Part shown: piece after piece, positions 58,646 through 64,000 of the stretch | Position numbering within the stretch: the stretch's first letter is position 1 | Layout: the number at the start of each line of letters is the position of its first letter | DNA from: Bacteroidales bacterium | GTDB lineage: Bacteria; Bacteroidota; Bacteroidia; Bacteroidales; UBA932 | Reading direction: 5' to 3' | NCBI GenBank assembly: GCA_024398125.1 | Contig: JAKSJO010000006.1 | Location: 29,102-93,101, forward strand | DNA length: 64,000 nt | Notes under the pieces: model-generated | The model's database searches: none | What the model saw: only the letters and a program-made list of their open reading frames with translations | Told to the model about the DNA's origin: nothing | Translations under genes and position numbers: made by a program

Positions 58646-60171
58646 TGTTCTTCCTGTTCTATGATGTTCAACATTTTGATTGTCGCCTTGATAGCCGCCT
58701 CTGTCTGGTCGGCGTCGAGGCCTCTGGTATTGAAAGACTTCTCACGGAATGACCAGGTGATCGATGCCTGAACCAGCGCATCGGTTCGTCCTCCCGGAGG
58801 AATGCTTACATAATAATTCGCAAGCCAAGGGAATTCCCTGCCCAGCTTTTCGCGGTAGATATGACGGATACATCTTACGAATGCATCATACTGACCATCT
58901 CCGGAAGCTGCCTCTTCATACACATCGCCGTTGATTTCAAGCTTGACCTGGGCAAGCGGCTTAAGACCGAAAGTCTTGTTGACCACATAGCTGACAAGCT
59001 TGATCTTGTCATCCGGTGCACTGTGCTTGAGAACATCGTTCACGATGTATGGAAGATCCTCACGGGTCACAAGTTCCTTCTTGTCTCCGAGCTCGATGAT
59101 TCTGCTGGTAACAGCCTTGGTCTGCTCCGGCGTAAGCTCTAGTCCAAGCTCTTCAAGGTTGCGCATGATGCTGGCCTTGCCGCTGTTCTTGCCAAGAGCA
59201 TACTCTCTCTTGCGTCCGAAACGCTCAGGGAGCAGATCGTTGCAGTAGAGGTTGTGCTTATTGTCACCATCAGCATGGACTCCTGCCACCTGGGTGAAGA
59301 CGCTTTCTCCTACGATAGGCTTGTTTGGCGGTACTGCGATGGCCGAATAGCTCTCAACGAGTCTGCTGACGTCGCAGAGCTTCTCCTCGCGTATTCCTGT
59401 CTCGACATGAAGATGGTCCTTGATGACAGCCTGAACACTGGCAAGAGGAGCATTTCCTGCTCTTTCGCCAAGACCGTTCACACAAGTATGCACACCCTTC
59501 GCGCCAGCCTCCACTGCAGCAAGCACATTGCCTACAGCGAGATCGTAGTCATTATGGGCATGGAAGTCAAAATGGAGATCAGGATATCTCTCGCACATGA
59601 TTCCGATGTACTTGCTGACCTTTGTAGGGGTAAGTACACCAAGGGTATCAGGCAGCATGAAACGGGTGATTCCACAATCCTTGAGAGAATCAACCATCTC
59701 GAAAACATACTCAGGAGAGTCCTGGATACCGTTTGACCAGTCTTCAAGATAGACATTCACACCAAGACCTCTGCTGATTGCGTATTCAACGGTAAGCATG
59801 ATATCGGAAACATGCTCCCTGAGGGTCTTGCCGAGCTGATGTGTACAGTGACGCAGACTACCTTTTGTGAGAAGGTTCATCGTACGGCAGCCTGCATCAT
59901 ATATCCAGTCTGCTGAAACATTGCCGTCCACAAAACCGAGAACCTCGACCTTGTCCAGCATGCCAGCCTGGGCCGCCCAACGGCAGATCATAGAGACTGC
60001 CTCGCGTTCTCCCTTGCTGACTCTGGCTGATGCCACTTCGACGCTCCCGACATTAAGGTCGGACATGAGCGCTCTGGCGATCATCAGCTTCTCGTGGGGA
60101 AGATACGAGACGCCGCTGGTCTGCTCTCCATCACGGAGAGTGGTGTCCATTATGTGGATTCTGTCTGTCAT
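58642..60171 (-). CDS. cimA: Citramalate synthase-like LeuA-family enzyme
   Basis: This 509-aa member of the HMGL-like/LeuA family condenses acetyl-CoA with a 2-oxo acid. The catalytic barrel shows [32 protein letters not shown] and [20 protein letters not shown], and a C-terminal LeuA allosteric (regulatory) domain starts near residue 385. A distinct LeuA is present two genes upstream, so this second copy is likely (R)-citramalate synthase, making the precursor of 2-oxobutyrate for isoleucine. Pyruvate specificity is inferred from context; homocitrate or isopropylmalate synthase activity remains possible. Confidence 0.82.
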   Translation of the reverse strand: MTDRIHIMDTTLRDGEQTSGVSYLPHEKLMIARALMSDLNVGSVEVASARVSKGEREAVSMICRWAAQAGMLDKVEVLGFVDGNVSADWIYDAGCRTMNLLTKGSLRHCTHQLGKTLREHVSDIMLTVEYAISRGLGVNVYLEDWSNGIQDSPEYVFEMVDSLKDCGITRFMLPDTLGVLTPTKVSKYIGIMCERYPDLHFDFHAHNDYDLAVGNVLAAVEAGAKGVHTCVNGLGERAGNAPLASVQAVIKDHLHVETGIREEKLCDVSRLVESYSAIAVPPNKPIVGESVFTQVAGVHADGDNKHNLYCNDLLPERFGRKREYALGKNSGKASIMRNLEELGLELTPEQTKAVTSRIIELGDKKELVTREDLPYIVNDVLKHSAPDDKIKLVSYVVNKTFGLKPLAQVKLEINGDVYEEAASGDGQYDAFVRCIRHIYREKLGREFPWLANYYVSIPPGGRTDALVQASITWSFREKSFNTRGLDADQTEAAIKATIKMLNIIEQEEQ

Positions 60172-60176
60172 ACAGG

Positions 60177-60794
60177 CTATGCTTTCGCTTCGAACTCCTC
60201 GATCTTGTCCTTCTGGCTCAGGAGATAATCGATGTCATCCAGAGCGTTCATGAGACAATACTTCTTATAACCGTTGATATCGAAATGCTCACTGTTGCCG
60301 GTTGCCTCGTTGGTAACGGTCTGGGCAGGCACGTCTACTGTAACAACCGCATTTGGATCCGCTGCAATCGATGCGAAAAGCTCCTGCTGGAACTCCTTGC
60401 TCACGATTACAGGAAGCACGAAGCAGTTGAGCAGGTTGTTGCGATGGATATCTGCAAAGCTTGAAGAGATCACTACACGCACTCCGTAGCCTGAGATTGC
60501 CCATGCGGCATGCTCGCGGCTTGATCCTGAGCCCCAGTTCTGGCCACCCACGATGATCTCGTGAACGCCCTCGCGAGGAGCCTCAGAGAACTCTGGCTGA
60601 TTCATTACGAAATCAGCTACAGGCTGGCCATCTGCGGTATAGCGGAGATCATGCATGAAGGCATCACCGAAGAACTTCGGATCACGGGTAGTAGATGCAA
60701 GATAACGTGCAGGTATGATAAGGTCGGTATTGCAGTTGTCGATGGCAACCGGAATACATGTTGACTTGATGATATTGAATTTCTGCTTTGCCAT
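60177..60794 (-). CDS. leuD: 3-isopropylmalate dehydratase, small subunit
   Basis: The 205-aa swivel domain subunit pairs with LeuC to isomerise 2-isopropylmalate to 3-isopropylmalate. Recognisable are IIPARYL, FFGDAFMHDLRY, the signature GGQNWGSGSSREHAAWAISG near residues 86-105 and the FADIHRNNLLNCFVLPV segment. It lies 4 nt after leuC and 5 nt before cimA. It is probably shared with the citramalate branch. Confidence 0.95.
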   Translation of the reverse strand: MAKQKFNIIKSTCIPVAIDNCNTDLIIPARYLASTTRDPKFFGDAFMHDLRYTADGQPVADFVMNQPEFSEAPREGVHEIIVGGQNWGSGSSREHAAWAISGYGVRVVISSSFADIHRNNLLNCFVLPVIVSKEFQQELFASIAADPNAVVTVDVPAQTVTNEATGNSEHFDINGYKKYCLMNALDDIDYLLSQKDKIEEFEAKA

Positions 60795-60798
60795 GATC

Positions 60799-62187
60799 TT
60801 ACAGTTTACGAGGATCGGTGATTACTCCGGTAACTGCACTGGCAGCGACCACAAGCGGCGACGCAAGTACAGTGCGGGCGCCAGGACCCTGACGGCCTAC
60901 GAAGTTACGGTTACTGGTAGAGATCGAGAGCTTTCCTGCAGGAACCTTGTCCGGATTCATTGCAAGGCATGAAGAGCATGATGGAAGACGAAGCTCGAAG
61001 CCTGCCTCCTCAAGAATCTTGTCAATACCCTCATCGATGATCTGCTGGCGAACGAGCCATGAGCCGGGAACGAGCCATGCGACAACGTTCTCAGCCTTCT
61101 TTCTGCCCTTCACAACGCTTGCGAAGGCACGGAAATCCTCGATACGTCCATTGGTACAAGCGCCAAGGAAACAGTAGTCTACCGGATGTCCCTCAAGCTT
61201 TTCGCCTGGCTGGAACTGCATATAATCAAGCTGAGACTTGAGCTGAGCCTTCTCTGACTCAGAAAGTCCGTCGTATGTAGGTACACACTCGTCGATAGCG
61301 ATACCTGCGCCAGGGTTTGTACCATAGGTTATACGTGGCTTGATATCCTCTGCACGATAGGTCACTTCCTTGTCGAAAACAGCATCGTCATCGCTCTTGA
61401 GCTTCTTCCACTCTTCTACTGCCTTGTCCCATGCCTCGCCCTTTGGAGCATACTCGCGACCCTTGAGGTACGCGAAGGTAGTCTCGTCCGGAGCGATGAG
61501 ACCGGCACGGCTGCCCATCTCGATAGAAAGGTTTGAAAGGGTGAGACGGCCTTCCATCGACATATTGCGGATGGTTGAACCGGCGTACTCTACAGCATAT
61601 CCAGTTGCACCGGCAGTAGTCATCCTTGCCATGATGTAAAGGGCTACGTCCTTTGCGGTCACGCCCTGCTGAAGTTCGCCCTCGATATTGATACGCATGG
61701 TCTTTGGCTTCGACTGCAGGATGCACTGAGATGCGAGCACCTGAGCCACCTCGGAGGTACCGATACCCATTGCAATGGCACCGACAGCACCATGAGTAGA
61801 AGTATGAGAGTCTCCGCACACGATGGTCATACCAGGAAGTGAGAGGGCCTTCTCAGGACCGACGACATGGATGATACCGTTGTCCTTTGTACCCATTGCG
61901 AAATGCTTGATGCCGAACTCCTCGCAATTAGCCTTGAGAGTCTCCACCTGCTTGCGTCCAACTGGGTCATTGATGACCTCCTGCTGGTCAGAAGGGGTGT
62001 TATGGTCAGGCATCGCGATGATATGGTCAGGGCGGAAAGCCTTGATACCCTTGTCGCGCAGGGTGTCAAAAGCCTGCGGACTGGTCACCTCATGGCAATA
62101 GAGGCGGTCTATGTAAAGCTGGGTAGGGCCATCCTCAACCTTGTTGACGACATGCGCATCCCAGATCTTATCAAAAAGGGTGTTCAT
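60799..62187 (-). CDS. leuC: 3-isopropylmalate dehydratase, large subunit
   Basis: The 462-aa aconitase-family subunit holds the catalytic [4Fe-4S] cluster. Ligand Cys are in [12 protein letters not shown] and in [14 protein letters not shown] near the C-terminus; other motifs are [20 protein letters not shown] and [17 protein letters not shown]. Its start codon overlaps the leuA stop by one base. The protein begins with [10 protein letters not shown], normal for LeuC. Confidence 0.96.
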   Translation of the reverse strand: MNTLFDKIWDAHVVNKVEDGPTQLYIDRLYCHEVTSPQAFDTLRDKGIKAFRPDHIIAMPDHNTPSDQQEVINDPVGRKQVETLKANCEEFGIKHFAMGTKDNGIIHVVGPEKALSLPGMTIVCGDSHTSTHGAVGAIAMGIGTSEVAQVLASQCILQSKPKTMRINIEGELQQGVTAKDVALYIMARMTTAGATGYAVEYAGSTIRNMSMEGRLTLSNLSIEMGSRAGLIAPDETTFAYLKGREYAPKGEAWDKAVEEWKKLKSDDDAVFDKEVTYRAEDIKPRITYGTNPGAGIAIDECVPTYDGLSESEKAQLKSQLDYMQFQPGEKLEGHPVDYCFLGACTNGRIEDFRAFASVVKGRKKAENVVAWLVPGSWLVRQQIIDEGIDKILEEAGFELRLPSCSSCLAMNPDKVPAGKLSISTSNRNFVGRQGPGARTVLASPLVVAASAVTGVITDPRKL

Positions 62188-63689
62188 TATACGTTGTTTA
62201 TTTTGTTCAGACAGTCGACATACGCATCGATCGATGCTGTTACGATATCAGTGCTCATTCCGAGGCCATAATGGAGACGGCCGTCGCATTCAACCTGCAT
62301 ATGTACCTTGCAAGTATCGTCAGAGCCCTTTGTAACGCCCTGGATAGTATACTCAGTAAGGTTGATGTGACGCTTGATGATCTGACGGATTGCATTGATT
62401 GCAGCATCCACAGGACCGTTTCCAGTCGCTGCTGCCTCGAACTTCTCGCCTGCGATGTCAAGTCCTACAGAAGCGACAGGCTTCATGCCGATACAGCTGG
62501 TAGCCTGGAGCCAGTCCACCTTGATGTGACGCTCCTGACCTGTATGTACACCCGCAAGGAGGAGGATATCGTCGTCGCCGACCTCCTTCTTCTTGTCAGC
62601 AAGCTTGAGGAATTCCTGATAGAGCTTGTCGAGCCGTTCTCCCTGTACGGCAACGCCGAGGGTTTCCAGACGGTATTTCAATGCTGCACGGCCGCTGCGT
62701 GCGGTCAGCACGATCGAGTTGGTGTCAAGTCCGATGTCCTTAGGATCGATGATCTCATAGGTCTGGACGTTCTTGAGCACGCCATCCTGATGAATGCCGG
62801 AAGAATGCGCGAACGCATTGCGGCCGACGATAGCCTTGTTAGGCTGAACCGGCATGTTCATGAGGTTTGAGACCATACGGCTCATAGGATAGATCTTCTG
62901 GGTGTTGATGTTGGTAGCCAGACTGATATCCTTGTGTGAGCTGAGAATCATTGCGATTTCCTCCAGGGCGGTATTGCCGGCACGCTCGCCTACTCCGTTG
63001 ATGGTAACCTCGCACTGACGGGCTCCATTGAGGAGACCTGCCATGGTGTTGGCGGTAGCCATGCCGAGGTCATTGTGGCAATGTGTACTGAGGATTGCCT
63101 TGTCGATGTTGTCGACATGTTCGCAGAGATACTTGATCTTTGCGCCGTACTCCTCAGGAAGGCAATAACCGGTAGTGTCAGGAATGTTGATTACGGTAGC
63201 GCCCGCCTTGATCACAGCCTCAACCACTCGTGCGAGATATTCATTGTCGGTACGACCTGCGTCCTCTGCATAGAATTCTACTTCATCTACGAGGTTGCGG
63301 GCATACTTAACGGCCTTGACGGCACGTTCGATGATCTCTTCACGGGTCGAGTTGAACTTATAGCGGATGTGAGAGTCCGAAGTACCGATACCGGTATGGA
63401 TTCTTCTGTGCTTGGCGAAACGAAGCGCCTCTGCGGCGCAGTCGATATCCTTTTCAACGGCGCGGCTGAGGGCACATATGGTCGGCCAGGTAACAGCCTT
63501 TGAGATCTCGATGACCGAGTTGAAGTCACCAGGACTGCTGATCGGGAAACCTGACTCGATGACATCGACTCCCAGGGACTCGAGCGCCTGTGCCACCTGG
63601 ATCTTCTCAACTGTGTTGAGCTGACATCCAGGAACCTGCTCTCCGTCCCTGAGCGTTGTGTCAAAGATATATACTCTGTCCTTTTCCAT
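62187..63689 (-). CDS. leuA: 2-isopropylmalate synthase
   Basis: The 500-aa enzyme condenses acetyl-CoA with 2-oxoisovalerate, the first step of leucine synthesis. The barrel motifs are [36 protein letters not shown] and [18 protein letters not shown], and the C-terminal regulatory domain (from about residue 385) should bind leucine as feedback inhibitor. It begins 11 nt downstream of ilvC and overlaps leuC by one base. This is the better leucine enzyme of the two family members in this operon. Confidence 0.94.
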   Translation of the reverse strand: MEKDRVYIFDTTLRDGEQVPGCQLNTVEKIQVAQALESLGVDVIESGFPISSPGDFNSVIEISKAVTWPTICALSRAVEKDIDCAAEALRFAKHRRIHTGIGTSDSHIRYKFNSTREEIIERAVKAVKYARNLVDEVEFYAEDAGRTDNEYLARVVEAVIKAGATVINIPDTTGYCLPEEYGAKIKYLCEHVDNIDKAILSTHCHNDLGMATANTMAGLLNGARQCEVTINGVGERAGNTALEEIAMILSSHKDISLATNINTQKIYPMSRMVSNLMNMPVQPNKAIVGRNAFAHSSGIHQDGVLKNVQTYEIIDPKDIGLDTNSIVLTARSGRAALKYRLETLGVAVQGERLDKLYQEFLKLADKKKEVGDDDILLLAGVHTGQERHIKVDWLQATSCIGMKPVASVGLDIAGEKFEAAATGNGPVDAAINAIRQIIKRHINLTEYTIQGVTKGSDDTCKVHMQVECDGRLHYGLGMSTDIVTASIDAYVDCLNKINNV

Positions 63690-63700
63690 TGAAGGATAGA

Positions 63701-64000
63701 TTAGTCGTTCTCAGGACGAAGCTGACGAACAACGGCACCGGTCTGCCACATCTCGCTCTCGCGGAGAGCCTTGAGCTCAGCCTCGAGACCTACGCGGTAG
63801 TCTGGCTTAGAGTTGCTGTCGATAGAGATCTGAGCCTCGTTTCCGCACTTTACGGAAGCATAGAGCTTCTCAACTACAGGCTTGATGGCATCGTGGAATG
63901 GTCCCATCCAGTCAAGAGCACCACGCTGTGCGGTGGTTGAGCAGTTTGCGTACATCCAGTCCATACCTTTCTCTGCGAAGAGTGGCATGAGGCTCTGGGT
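63701..64000 (-). CDS. ilvC: Ketol-acid reductoisomerase, 3' end
   Basis: Only the last 99 codons are inside the window. The fragment ([20 protein letters not shown], then [15 protein letters not shown] and a tail ending [15 protein letters not shown]) matches the C-terminal knotted domain of Bacteroidales IlvC, which makes 2,3-dihydroxy-isovalerate and 2,3-dihydroxy-3-methylvalerate. It is the first gene seen here in the ilvC-leuA-leuC-leuD-cimA-leuB operon. The gene continues past position 64000. Confidence 0.9.
   Translation of the reverse strand, partial: TQSLMPLFAEKGMDWMYANCSTTAQRGALDWMGPFHDAIKPVVEKLYASVKCGNEAQISIDSNSKPDYRVGLEAELKALRESEMWQTGAVVRQLRPEND

Noticed and set aside
1-64000. 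CRISPR arrays, insertion sequences, prophage or integrative element genes, toxin-antitoxin pairs
   Set aside because: I read the intergenic gaps and annotated proteins for repeats, transposase, integrase and typical toxin or antitoxin motifs and found none; gaps are short and mostly hold promoters and terminators.

Overview
The window is a stretch of chromosome from a member of the Bacteroidota, most likely order Bacteroidales. The evidence is: the phylum-specific promoter element TAnnTTTG in front of about two dozen genes; no Shine-Dalgarno sequences; type III glutamine synthetase; BtuB/BtuG, DUF5723, NigD-like, BACON and DUF349 proteins; many lipoproteins with signal peptides ending in a Cys; and BY-kinase/PHP-phosphatase polysaccharide control. 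Genus cannot be fixed from the sequence alone. Coding density is high. I see no insertion sequence, prophage, CRISPR array or rRNA, so this looks like core chromosome with a few accessory genes.

Layout. 1-4.4 kb: end of a polysaccharide-export tyrosine kinase with a Tyr-Gly repeat tail, its PHP phosphatase, dTDP-rhamnose genes rfbD and rfbC, and an exported SGNH hydrolase. 4.5-10.2 kb: M18 aminopeptidase, a cobalamin riboswitch driving btuB and btuG, and a YitT-family membrane protein. 10.3-20.8 kb: GH3 beta-glucosidase, glnN, a receiver-like/PEP-synthase-ATP-grasp fusion, C1B peptidase, pssA and a small esterase. 20.8-31 kb: DUF349-yidC-yggS (minus strand), trmD with a membrane-bound sugar-nucleotide dehydratase, then an uncharacterised lipoprotein paired with a DUF5723 outer-membrane protein. 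31-39.4 kb: SDR with a small orphan gene, a free-standing AlaX-like editing protein, HU, a BACON protein, a DUF2130 protein, a GH3 lipoprotein with a PA14 insert, and an NADPH-dependent glutamate-synthase-type flavoprotein. 39.4-48 kb: a CBA-type metal-efflux operon led by a small His-rich exported protein, then a LysR regulator divergent from a small membrane protein overlapping a compact AspT/YidE-type transporter. 48-52.8 kb: compact ResB/CcsA cytochrome c assembly protein, NigD-like lipoprotein, an ECF sigma factor and a membrane-spanning partner ending in a barrel-like domain, and proC. 52.8-56.2 kb: rplS with tRNA-Arg, META lipoprotein with an acyl-CoA synthetase, a candidate ncRNA and a BACON lipoprotein. 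56.5-64 kb: ilvE converging on ilvC-leuA-leuC-leuD-cimA-leuB.

How the genes work together. The clearest functional units are the B12-regulated B12 uptake pair, the tripartite metal efflux system, the exopolysaccharide kinase/phosphatase pair, and the branched-chain amino acid operon, in which one isomerase (LeuCD) and one dehydrogenase (LeuB) probably serve both leucine and citramalate-derived isoleucine. The least explained units are the receiver/ATP-grasp fusion, the lipoprotein-DUF5723 pair, the sigma factor with its trans-envelope partner, the small-protein/AspT-like transporter unit and the promoter-and-hairpin-bounded candidate RNA near 55.6-55.7 kb.
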